NCBI RefSeq assembly: GCF_021107415.1
Contig: NZ_JAIOSW010000054.1
Coordinates: 1 to 6,474 of the forward strand
Direction of reading: 5' to 3'
DNA: 6,474 nucleotides
From: Desulfobacula sp.
GTDB taxonomy: Bacteria; Desulfobacterota; Desulfobacteria; Desulfobacterales; Desulfobacteraceae
In this document: positions 1 to 5,886 of the stretch, piece after piece
Position numbering within the stretch: the stretch's first letter is position 1
Layout of the letters: the number at the start of each line of letters is the position of its first letter
The notes under the pieces: model-generated
Seen by the model: only the letters and a program-made list of their open reading frames with translations
Told to the model about the DNA's origin: nothing
Databases searched by the model: none
Program-made: the position numbers and the translations under genes

Positions 1-23
1 AACTCGACGCCCTGAAACGACAT
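1..23 (-). CDS. 5' end of an unidentified gene, cut by the left window edge
   Basis: Reading leftwards on the minus strand, an ATG at 23-21 opens a frame that begins MSFQGVE and continues off the window. What supports a real start is the AAGGAG Shine-Dalgarno sequence at 34-29, separated from the ATG by five bases, which is close to ideal. Seven codons are too few to name a family. The gene would be transcribed in the same direction as the Res remnant to its right, with about 170 nt between them, so it could be downstream of it or have its own promoter near the inverted repeat at 38-82. It could also be the start of another mobile-element gene, but nothing visible proves that. Confidence 0.45.
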
Positions 24-37
24 ATCTTCTCCTTGTA

Positions 38-82
38 TTTTTTATCATATCCCAAACTATAACGTTATTGTATGATAAAAAA
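38..82. repeat. 12-bp AT-rich perfect inverted repeat with an internal palindrome
   Basis: The arms at 38-49 (TTTTTTATCATA) and 71-82 (TATGATAAAAAA) are exact reverse complements with a 21-nt spacer. The spacer contains a separate 10-bp palindrome, ATAACGTTAT, at 59-68. The structure lies immediately upstream of the ribosome binding site of the minus-strand gene that starts at 23. It may be an operator or promoter element: on the minus strand 49-44 reads TATGAT, a fair -10 box, but no -35 box stands at the right distance. The stem is made only of A-T pairs apart from one C-G pair, so a strong RNA terminator is unlikely. Confidence 0.4.
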
Positions 83-197
83 ATAGGAAATACAAGAGCA
101 GTATGAAGTCAAATGAAATTAACTATAGTGTGTAGCGAAATTGAATCAAGCTTTTTAAAATATGCTTTATATAATTTGTTTTCCTTTGCAAATATTC

Positions 198-1256
198 TTA
201 ATCTTTGTAATCCCTGAATCCGGACATCAGTGCCTCAAAGTTCTTGGGTTTGTATTGATTGAAACTTTCCTCATCAACAAATATATAATCATAATGGATA
301 TCAGGCTGGGCTTTATTAATGTCAACACACCATTCACGCAACCTTTTCATCTTTAATGGTACATCAAGATCTTCAAGCCCTTTGGTCTCAACAATGACGA
401 CTAAATTCGAAGAATACTTAACAATAAAATCAGGATAGTAATTTGAAATATTGCCGTCGGCATTGACATAATCAATTTGAAAATGTACTGCCATATAGTT
501 TTTCACATAAGAAATAATATCGTCACATTCCTCAAGGAAAGCGGCAAATTTCAGTTCCAGATGACTGTCTCCAATGATTTTGTTAAAAATACTTTTTTTT
601 GGAACGATGTAACCTTGTTCCTTAACCACAAAGGGGCGGGTTTTCTTTAGTTTAATGAAGTCTTTGATTTTTGCATCACCTTTATCCTGAATCGTTAACG
701 CGTTGATCTGCTTTTTGAAAGTTTCTACCAGGGTTTTACTTGCCTCAAGCTCTGACAAATTGCGCAGGGTGTTCAAACTATCCAGATCAACCCTGATTTC
801 AAACAAATCATTCTGAATGAAAGATTTTACTTTTCCGTACAATACATCGTAGCCACTGACTAAGCGTAAGTCTTTCATGATAATTTGAGAAAAATAACCG
901 ATTACTGACCGGTAATCGGTAACAAGGCTTGCATCCATTGCTTTCCGTTCAAGTTCCACACCCTCAGATTGAATGGACTTAACAAAATCCATAAAAGCAT
1001 CCGTGCCCACCACGCTTACGTATTCTTCCACCTCATTACCGGGGTACATTTTACGTAAACCTCTTCCCAGCGTCTGTTCCGGCAATATATTACTTTTAGC
1101 TGAATAAGCACGCAAGCCCACAATCGTGGTGACATTTTTAACATCCCAGCCTTCTTTTAACATCAACACGGAAACGATGGCTTTGTAGGGGCTTTCCCAA
1201 CTGTCAATGGCATTGGACTGTTTGCGTAATACTTCAAGCTCCTCTTTTTCATACTT
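198..1256 (-). pseudogene. type III restriction endonuclease Res subunit, C-terminal remnant lacking the N-terminal half
   Basis: This is the C-terminal part (about 352 codons) of a Res subunit, the helicase-nuclease component of type III restriction-modification, which needs a Mod methyltransferase partner. Numbered from the first open codon, it has a motif V-like segment EGWDVKNVTTIVGLR near residues 34-48 and the SF2 motif VI LPEQTLGRGLR at about 58-68. A C-terminal PD-(D/E)xK nuclease motif follows: P275-D276, then E290-T-K292. The 3' end looks natural. The frame is open up to 1256, where an in-frame TAA (1259-1257) closes it. Intact Res proteins are typically 850-1000 residues and carry Walker A and DEAD-type motifs upstream; none is visible here. 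A GTG at 1169 could start a shorter product, but it sits inside a conserved helicase block and has no convincing ribosome binding site. No mod gene is present. The family call is firm; non-function is inferred from the missing ATPase half. Confidence 0.88.
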
Positions 1257-1259
1257 TTA

Positions 1260-1296
1260 TTGACAAAAAGCGAATTTCTATCTATGGCTATATAAT
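1260..1296 (+). promoter_or_regulatory. possible promoter of the cysteine-cluster gene
   Basis: A perfect TATAAT lies at 1291-1296, about 90 nt before the start codon at 1388. A perfect TTGACA lies at 1260-1265, but the 25-nt gap between them is too long for one sigma-70 promoter. With a normal 17-nt spacer, TTGACA would pair with the weak TATGGC at 1283-1288, and TATAAT would lack a -35 box. Which pairing is used cannot be settled from sequence. The TTGACA lies exactly at the point where the Res remnant is cut off, so it may have been brought in by the rearrangement. Confidence 0.25.
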
Positions 1297-1387
1297 ATGA
1301 ATATTACCCTTGTCCTGTCGTAGAAAAAGTTTATTACGGATTTTGTGCAGATCGTATATCTTAATAAATAAATTTAAAGGGAGAAAA

Positions 1388-2191
1388 ATGTCTTTCACAC
1401 AAAATAAAATAAGGCAGAGTACAAGCCAAGGACTGAAAGTGTTGAAACCAGAAGATAATTTTAAATTTGCTTGTCATGATGGCCTTGATTGCTTTACTCA
1501 GTGTTGCCAAAATATTAATATATTTCTTATGCCATATGATATTATTCAGTTAAAAAATGGTCTTCAAATATCGTCAGAAAAATTTTTACAACAATATACA
1601 ATTACCCTTATGGGGAAAAATGGTCTTCCTGCTATCATTTTAAAAATGAAAGATGATGATGAAAAAAGCTGCCCTTTTGTTACAGCGCAGGGATGTAGAG
1701 TTTATGATAGCCGTCCATGGGCATGCCGTATCTATCCTTTGCAACCTGAAACAACAAAAATCACTGAAAAAGCAGGAAGACAGTATTATTCAATTATGGA
1801 TGTTCCATTTTGTCTGGGTTTTCAGGAAAATAAGGTTTCAATAGTAAGAGAATGGATAGACGGGCAAAATATCCCAATTTATATTGAGATGGAAGAATTA
1901 TTTAAAAAAATTACAATGAATGAATTTTTAAGTGACAAAAAAATTGAAAATAAAAAAATTCAGGAAATGTATTTTATGGCATGTTACGATATAGACAGGT
2001 TCAGACGTTTTATTTTTGAAAGCAGTTTTTTAAAGCAATTTGAAATAGAAAAAAATGAAATAGAAAAAATGAAATATGATGATACAGCTCTTTATAAATT
2101 TGCTATGAAATGGATAGAATTTGGACTACTCGGGCAACAAGGGCTAAAACTGAAACCTGAAGTAATGGCAGCTAAAAAAAAATTGACATGA
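1388..2191 (+). CDS. YkgJ-family cysteine-cluster (putative metal-chelating) protein
   Basis: A protein of 267 residues with the CxxxCC-type cluster of the YkgJ family, thought to bind zinc or iron; its physiological role is not established. Visible pattern: C29, C35, C39 and C40 within an N-terminal block that leads into the characteristic LMPYDIIQL segment (about 47-55). Then come C95-P-F, G102-C103-R-V-Y, and the signature SRPWACRIYPL at about 108-118 containing C113; a further cysteine lies at C142. The C-terminal half is lysine-rich and helical-looking, without recognisable motifs. There is no signal peptide or membrane segment, so it should be cytoplasmic. I chose the ATG at 1388 because AAAGGGAG (1376-1383) precedes it by four bases; the frame extends upstream to 1310 but that part has no ribosome binding site and does not resemble the family. 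It stands alone on the plus strand and is convergent with the zinc-ribbon gene to its right. Confidence 0.85.
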   Translation: MSFTQNKIRQSTSQGLKVLKPEDNFKFACHDGLDCFTQCCQNINIFLMPYDIIQLKNGLQISSEKFLQQYTITLMGKNGLPAIILKMKDDDEKSCPFVTAQGCRVYDSRPWACRIYPLQPETTKITEKAGRQYYSIMDVPFCLGFQENKVSIVREWIDGQNIPIYIEMEELFKKITMNEFLSDKKIENKKIQEMYFMACYDIDRFRRFIFESSFLKQFEIEKNEIEKMKYDDTALYKFAMKWIEFGLLGQQGLKLKPEVMAAKKKLT

Positions 2192-2217
2192 AAAAATGAG
2201 AAGAAATATTAATAGAT

Positions 2218-2484
2218 TCATTCAATAATATTATTTTTCAATGCTTCATGGGACCACACAGGTAACGGGGTATATTTGTCCGAATCAGAGTCAAGCCGGC
2301 AACGATATGAGGCATGCGCTTTTTGAGTTTCCCACATATAATTCCATCCCTCCATGAAATAAGGACAGTTGTCATTAAAACAAACATAAAAAAAAGCATC
2401 GTTCCAAGTAGATGCTTGCGGCACCTTACATTTTTTCATTTCTTGATTGCAATATGGGCATACTGTTTTCTTTTTATTTATCAT
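2218..2484 (-). CDS. small Cys4 zinc-ribbon protein (Ogr/Delta-like)
   Basis: An 88-residue protein with two cysteine pairs that look like a treble-clef or zinc-ribbon site: C9-P-Y-C12 and C35-F-N-D-N-C40. C19 and C62 are additional. Between and after the pairs are aromatic stretches (FFYVCFND, PYFMEGWNYMW) and a conserved-looking tail, PLPVWSHEAL. The layout resembles small proteins of delta-proteobacteria annotated as Ogr/Delta-like zinc fingers; true Ogr proteins are phage late-gene activators, and I would not carry that function over. A nucleic-acid or protein-binding role is inference. The start at 2484 is preceded by AAGG at 2497-2494, nine bases away, a weak but usable site. It lies on the same strand as the hypothetical gene at 2593-2853, 108 nt downstream of it, and converges with the cysteine-cluster gene, leaving only 26 nt between the two stop codons. 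Confidence 0.7.
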   Translation of the reverse strand: MINKKKTVCPYCNQEMKKCKVPQASTWNDAFFYVCFNDNCPYFMEGWNYMWETQKAHASYRCRLDSDSDKYTPLPVWSHEALKNNIIE

Positions 2485-2520
2485 TTATCATTACCTTTTT
2501 ATCAAATATTTTAACACAAA

Positions 2521-2551
2521 TTTATTTATGGAGTGAGAAACAATAAATAAA
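2521..2551. repeat. 9-bp A/T-only inverted repeat between two small genes
   Basis: TTTATTTAT at 2521-2529 and ATAAATAAA at 2543-2551 are exact reverse complements with a 13-nt spacer. The repeat lies between the end of the hypothetical gene (stop at 2593) and the start of the zinc-ribbon gene (2484). It could be an operator for the latter or a chance product of AT-rich DNA. The all-A/T stem argues against an efficient terminator. Confidence 0.25.
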
Positions 2552-2592
2552 ACTATAACAAAAGCAGATAATATTTAATATAATTAAAAGCC

Positions 2593-2853
2593 TTAAATTG
2601 ATTCAAAAAATTTTATGCACACCTGGCTAAAACCCTCTGAATATGCTTGAAAATCAAATAGAGGGTTATTCAGATATTTGTTTAAAATTTCTGCTCTGAA
2701 GATATCCCAGTTAACAGGTATTCCTTTTGCTCTTGCGATGGCAGCCAAATCTTCATAGTCAGCTTCGTTTTGAACAAATTCTAAACCATCGGCATAGCCT
2801 TGTTCATACCATTTTTTATTCTGGACTTTATTTATTTGAGCTATTTTTTCCAT
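2593..2853 (-). CDS. small hypothetical protein, uncharacterised
   Basis: An acidic, soluble-looking protein of 86 residues, beginning MEKIAQINKVQ, whose function I do not recognise. The sequence looks like a folded conserved protein rather than random frame: it carries YEQGYADGLEF at about 17-27, the helical block DYEDLAAIARAKGIPVNWD at about 32-50, and a C-terminal aromatic region ending FSQVCIKFFESI. There is no signal peptide, membrane segment or metal-binding motif. The start is uncertain. The ATG at 2853 has AAAGGA only two bases away, which is tight; an ATG at 2874 would add seven residues but has no ribosome binding site; a TTG at 2955 would add 34 residues with a low-complexity, unrelated look and would run through the inverted repeat at 2885-2925. 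It is on the same strand as aprBA, 131 nt downstream of aprA, and might be reached by readthrough. Confidence 0.65.
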   Translation of the reverse strand: MEKIAQINKVQNKKWYEQGYADGLEFVQNEADYEDLAAIARAKGIPVNWDIFRAEILNKYLNNPLFDFQAYSEGFSQVCIKFFESI

Positions 2854-2884
2854 GTTCCTTTTTCCGAATTTCATATCTAATACG

Positions 2885-2925
2885 ATTACAGCCACACAAG
2901 ACTTGCTACCCTGTGTGACTGTAAT
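2885..2925. repeat. long imperfect inverted repeat, strong RNA hairpin on the minus strand
   Basis: The arms at 2885-2898 and 2912-2925 are 14 bp each and pair except at one position (2892 with 2918). On the minus strand that position is a G-U wobble, so the transcript has an unbroken 14-bp stem. Further G-U, G-C and G-U pairs bring it to about 17 bp with a seven-base loop, UAGCAAG. On the plus strand the same positions give C-A and A-C type mismatches, so the element is directional in favour of minus-strand RNA. It lies in the 131-nt space between the aprA stop (2985) and the start of the small gene at 2853. No run of U follows, so it is not a standard intrinsic terminator. It may stabilise the aprBA mRNA 3' end, attenuate transcription into the next gene, or be the remnant of a small palindromic mobile element. 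Confidence 0.6.
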
Positions 2926-2984
2926 TTGGAGGATACAAGTGATGGCATTACACAAGTATCTCTATCAGAAGGAATGTTTGTATG

Positions 2985-4937
2985 TTACATTCCAACGACT
3001 TTTTCTATTTTCACCAGGCTGTGTTTAGTTTTTTTAAATATCTTAAATTCATCCTTTTCCTCGTCATATACGGAATTCACAAAGACATCACCCCAATTTT
3101 CCTGATCCATTTTTGGGAAATCTGTCCTGTAAAAATATCCGGGCCAGCGGGTTTCCTCACGGAACAGTTTGTGACGGGTATGGGCTTCAGCTAATTGAAC
3201 CCTCTGAACATTTTCCCAGCACCTCATTAATTCATGAAGATTTCTGGCAGCAAGCTTTGAGAGATCCTCCTTGAGCATCTTCAACTCCTTAAGTGCTATC
3301 TTAAGAGTAGTTTCAGAACAATTATACTGAGAACCCCAGCCGGCAACATATTCGTCCATGATTTTGTTGAGACGGAATAGAGCCATTTTAGGAGTAATAA
3401 AATATGGATTAACTTCCTCTACCGGGAGGTCATAACGCTTCTTAGCCGCACCAAGGGTAGTATATGATGATTTTTCCTCATAGAGTTTAAGTGGTGCTAA
3501 AATATCCTCTTTGAGCTTATTAATCACATCAGAATCAGGTTCCGGCGTGTAAGGATTTTCTACGCAGAATTTAATAGCAGCTTTGGCTGCAATTCTTCCC
3601 TCTGTAAAAGAACCGGAAGAAAATTTGTGGCTTGAATTACCGACTCCGTCACCTGCCGCAAACACTCCTTTGACTGTTGTCATACGGTTATAACCCAAAA
3701 AATAATCCTTTTTAGATTCATCAGTCTGGATATCTTCGGGACCACTTGTCCAGGCACCTGAAGCTCCTGAATGGGAACCAATAAAATATGGTTCGGATGG
3801 CATGATTTCAGAAGGACCTTCCTCTGGCAACACATCTTTTGATGCCCAGAGAATTGCCTGACTGATCGTCATATCTAAAAAATCCTCCCATGCTTCAGCT
3901 TCAAGCTTTTTCATTTCCTTTTTATATGCTTTTTTATCTGGCGCTGCGTCTGCAATTTTTGCGATGGCTTTATCTGTATGAATTAATATGGGTCCATGTC
4001 CCTTTTCATACATTTCTTTCATCATTAAATGGTTACGCAGGCAGGTAGGAATAGGCTTTACTTCTCCGTAAGGCGGCCAGTTGTGTAATTCGCCTCCTTC
4101 AGCCAGTCCCTCACCCATATAATCAAAGCCAGTAGCTGAAGTTGCTTTTGCTTTAAAAAGCAGGAACCATGCCCCCACAGGACCATAAGCATCTTTATAC
4201 CTTGCAGGGATAAAGACAACTTCCTGAGAACTCATCTCAGCACCTGCAGTTGTAGTAAGATAAGAACTGGACCCGGAATTCCATGGTGGATACCAGGCTC
4301 TGCCCAGTCCTTCACCTGTGGACCGTGGTTTGAAAACATGGACAGCACCACCCGCACTTACGATGCAGGCATTGCATTTAAATATATAAAATGTGTTTTC
4401 TCTCACACTGAAACCAATAGCGCCACAAACTCGATTTTTATCATCTTTATCAAGCAAAAGTTTAATAATAAAAACACGTTCGTACAGGTTGTCGGCACCA
4501 ACAGCTGTTTTCCCAGCTTCAGCAACAATTGCCTTATATGATTCACCATTAATCATAAGCTGCCATCTGCCTTCATGGACATAGTTTCCTTCTTTGTCTT
4601 TCCAGATCGGAAGCCCGTACTTTTCGAACAAATGAACGCTACCATTGACATGTCTGGAAATGTCCATTACCAAATCGTCCCGGCAAAGTCCCATGAGATC
4701 CTGCCGAACATAACTAAGGTAATCCACAGGCGAATTTTCACCCTGATACTGATTTATCGCAGAGAGTCCCATGCCTACAGCACCGCTTCGCTCCATAGCC
4801 GCTTTATCTACAACTGTGACCTTTAGATTATTTTTTTTTGCCCAGTGTGCAGCCTCCACGCATGCGCCAGCTCCAGCCATACCAGGCCCTATGATCAAAA
4901 GATCCGTTGTTACCTCAACTGTTTTAAAATTTTGCAT
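2985..4937 (-). CDS. aprA: adenylylsulfate reductase, alpha subunit (AprA)
   Basis: The catalytic flavoprotein subunit of dissimilatory APS reductase, which in the cytoplasm reduces APS to sulfite and AMP with electrons received through AprB. It has 650 residues, normal for the family, and looks intact. The FAD-binding dinucleotide fold starts at LLIIGPGMAGAG (about 13-24). The family blocks ERSGAVGMGLSAIN (49-62), GRWQLMINGESYK (123-135), GRAWYPPW (212-219), FIPARYKDAYGPVGAWFLL (242-260), GSHSGASGAW (387-396) and AAGDGVGNSSHKFSSGSFT (427-445) are all present. By comparison with the Archaeoglobus enzyme, N62, W215, R246 and H389 are the likely counterparts of substrate-binding and catalytic residues; this mapping is from memory of the family. 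The ATG at 4937 is preceded by AAAGGA (4949-4944) six bases away. It follows aprB by 16 nt in an operon transcribed leftwards. No qmo genes follow. Sequence style is closest to delta-proteobacterial sulfate reducers. Confidence 0.98.
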   Translation of the reverse strand: MQNFKTVEVTTDLLIIGPGMAGAGACVEAAHWAKKNNLKVTVVDKAAMERSGAVGMGLSAINQYQGENSPVDYLSYVRQDLMGLCRDDLVMDISRHVNGSVHLFEKYGLPIWKDKEGNYVHEGRWQLMINGESYKAIVAEAGKTAVGADNLYERVFIIKLLLDKDDKNRVCGAIGFSVRENTFYIFKCNACIVSAGGAVHVFKPRSTGEGLGRAWYPPWNSGSSSYLTTTAGAEMSSQEVVFIPARYKDAYGPVGAWFLLFKAKATSATGFDYMGEGLAEGGELHNWPPYGEVKPIPTCLRNHLMMKEMYEKGHGPILIHTDKAIAKIADAAPDKKAYKKEMKKLEAEAWEDFLDMTISQAILWASKDVLPEEGPSEIMPSEPYFIGSHSGASGAWTSGPEDIQTDESKKDYFLGYNRMTTVKGVFAAGDGVGNSSHKFSSGSFTEGRIAAKAAIKFCVENPYTPEPDSDVINKLKEDILAPLKLYEEKSSYTTLGAAKKRYDLPVEEVNPYFITPKMALFRLNKIMDEYVAGWGSQYNCSETTLKIALKELKMLKEDLSKLAARNLHELMRCWENVQRVQLAEAHTRHKLFREETRWPGYFYRTDFPKMDQENWGDVFVNSVYDEEKDEFKIFKKTKHSLVKIEKVVGM

Positions 4938-4943
4938 AATTTA

Positions 4944-4949
4944 TCCTTT
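4944..4949 (-). promoter_or_regulatory. ribosome binding site of aprA
   Basis: AAAGGA on the minus strand lies six bases before the aprA ATG, inside the 16-nt gap after the aprB stop codon. It confirms the start at 4937 and indicates that AprA has its own translation initiation within the bicistronic message. Confidence 0.75.
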
Positions 4950-4953
4950 AATC

Positions 4954-5391
4954 TTAGAGTGTCCAAAGTTCATCAGCTTTTAAAGAATCCGGCTCTGTAA
5001 ATAATAACTGATCATCCAATGTTCCGGTACCTTCACCAAAACCACCATCCGGGGCAACTTCCCCTTCTGCTACTGTTCTGATAGGGAACTTAAAACGTTT
5101 TATAGTACCGCCTCTGAAGCTGACAGTCCACATAATATCATCACTTCCTCTCAATGGCACAACATTTGCCCCGAGGGGAGTAAAGTCTGCATAACCTCTT
5201 ACCTCGATAGCCTGCGTAGGACAAATTTTTACACAATTATAACATTCCCAGCACATATCCGGTTCAGAGTTATAAGCCTTCATCAAATTCTCGTCGAGCT
5301 TCATGAGGTCATTGGGGCAGATGTATTCACAGGCAGTTTTGTCTCCACCTTTACATCCATCGCATTTTTCATTAATTACAAAACTTGGCAT
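4954..5391 (-). CDS. aprB: adenylylsulfate reductase, beta subunit (AprB), iron-sulfur protein
   Basis: The electron-transfer subunit of APS reductase, 145 residues, typical length. The N-terminal ferredoxin-like domain carries all eight cysteines for two [4Fe-4S] clusters: C10, C13, C21 and C25, then C47, C50, C53 and C57. The usual CxxCxxCxxxCP arrangement holds in the second set (CWECYNCVKICP, 47-58). W48, between C47 and C50, matches the tryptophan described as lying between FAD and the nearer cluster in the Archaeoglobus enzyme. The middle segment (about 65-105) has the family's beta-strand pattern (VVPLRGSDDIMWTVSFRGG). The C-terminal tail, rich in glycine and acidic residues and ending KADELWTL, fits the arm that wraps around AprA. 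The start at 5391 is fixed by a full AAGGAGGT just upstream. It is the first gene of the aprBA operon; no sat gene lies in the 500 nt upstream. Confidence 0.98.
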   Translation of the reverse strand: MPSFVINEKCDGCKGGDKTACEYICPNDLMKLDENLMKAYNSEPDMCWECYNCVKICPTQAIEVRGYADFTPLGANVVPLRGSDDIMWTVSFRGGTIKRFKFPIRTVAEGEVAPDGGFGEGTGTLDDQLLFTEPDSLKADELWTL

Positions 5392-5394
5392 TTT

Positions 5395-5402
5395 ACCTCC
5401 TT
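5395..5402 (-). promoter_or_regulatory. strong ribosome binding site of aprB
   Basis: A perfect anti-16S match, AAGGAGGT on the minus strand, ends three bases before the aprB ATG. It is the strongest translation signal in the window, in keeping with the very high abundance of APS reductase in sulfate reducers. Confidence 0.85.
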
Positions 5403-5747
5403 CATTGTTTTAAAGATCATATTTTACATCCCTTTCTACACAATAGTATAGTAATACCCTGTAATAAGAAAATGATAAGAGCAAAGAGTGGCGCTTAACG
5501 TATAGAGATAATAGCGTAGTGATCAGATTATAGAGATAATAGCGTAGTGATTAGATTATAGCGTGCTTTAATAAAACAGCCCAAAATTCATTGAAAATAA
5601 AAAGTATTTCATTTTTTTATTCACTCTTTGGCAGCTATTTATAAAACCAATTAAAAAAAATGATTAAATAAATAACGACCAATTACTATATTCTATCTTT
5701 AGTCCTAAAAAATAAGCATGTCAAGGAAACAAAATTATTTTATATTG
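5403..5747. other. gene-free region upstream of aprBA
   Basis: Together with the IS leader to its right this makes almost 500 nt without a convincing gene. It must hold the aprBA promoter, read leftwards. A minus-strand TATACT at 5450-5445 is a possible -10 box, about 54 nt before the aprB start, but no good -35 box stands 16-18 nt upstream, so I do not call a promoter. The 28-bp tandem duplication at 5501-5556 lies further upstream. The stretch 5560-5747 is very AT-rich with homopolymer runs and no frame, RNA gene or terminator that I can support. No sat gene or fragment of one is visible. Confidence 0.6.
5501..5556. repeat. 28-bp tandem repeat, two copies, upstream of aprBA
   Basis: Copy one at 5501-5528 and copy two at 5529-5556 begin TATAGAGATAATAGCGTAGT and differ at one base of 28 (C at 5524, T at 5552). 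A few bases of a third copy (TATAG at 5557-5561) follow. The copies are directly adjacent with no spacer, which excludes a CRISPR pair. The repeat lies 110-165 nt upstream of the aprB start codon, where upstream activator or regulator sites could sit. It may equally be a neutral slippage duplication. Confidence 0.85.
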
Positions 5748-5814
5748 TGAGCCTCTTGCAGAAATAAATATAAATTTACATTTTTTTATTTTTACGAGGG
5801 TTAATAATTGATGA

Positions 5815-5886
5815 AAAGCTGCTACCATGGTATATTTCAGTTGTTTAATCACTACAAAAAAATAACTGGACCAGGAAAGCAGCTTT
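5815..5886 (+). repeat. 9-bp inverted repeat ending at the transposase start codon
   Basis: AAAGCTGCT at 5815-5823 and AGCAGCTTT at 5878-5886 are exact reverse complements. The second arm ends on the base before the transposase ATG (5887), and the weak ribosome binding site AGGA (5873-5876) lies just inside the loop. In RNA the pairing could place the start codon at the base of a stem and reduce initiation. Some IS elements use such structures to prevent expression from outside promoters; applying that here is inference. Confidence 0.4.

Noticed and set aside
1310..1387. Upstream extension of the cysteine-cluster gene frame (26 extra residues)
   Set aside because: It has no ribosome binding site, is basic and unlike the family, and overlaps the likely promoter; the ATG at 1388 has a clear AAAGGGAG.
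2197..2240. A/T inverted repeat AATATTA / TAATATT between the convergent cysteine-cluster and zinc-ribbon genes as a bidirectional terminator
   Set aside because: Only A-T pairs with a long loop; such a stem would be too weak, and it overlaps the end of the zinc-ribbon gene.
2885..2925. Integron attC site
   Set aside because: The palindrome lacks the conserved outer RYYYAAC / GTTRRRY boxes, and no integrase is seen.
2854..2955. N-terminal extension of the small hypothetical gene from a TTG at 2955
   Set aside because: The translated segment is unlike the rest, would run through the long inverted repeat, and starts at a weak codon without a clear ribosome binding site.
2971..2993. 7-bp inverted repeat GGAATGT / ACATTCC over the aprA stop codon
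   Set aside because: The stem is short, has a nine-base loop and no following U-tract; not enough for a terminator call.
2939..3028. Plus-strand 29-codon frame starting GTG-ATG with a GGAGG (2928-2932) at good distance
   Set aside because: It is short, unlike any protein I know, and most of it is antisense to the 3' end of aprA. The GGAGG is notable but probably fortuitous.
4338..4983. Plus-strand open frames opposite aprA (for example 4338-4541, 4575-4826, 4771-4983)
   Set aside because: They are antisense shadows of the unmistakable aprA coding frame and have no ribosome binding sites or family resemblance.
5501..5561. CRISPR-like array
   Set aside because: The two repeats are directly adjacent with no spacers, and no cas genes are present.
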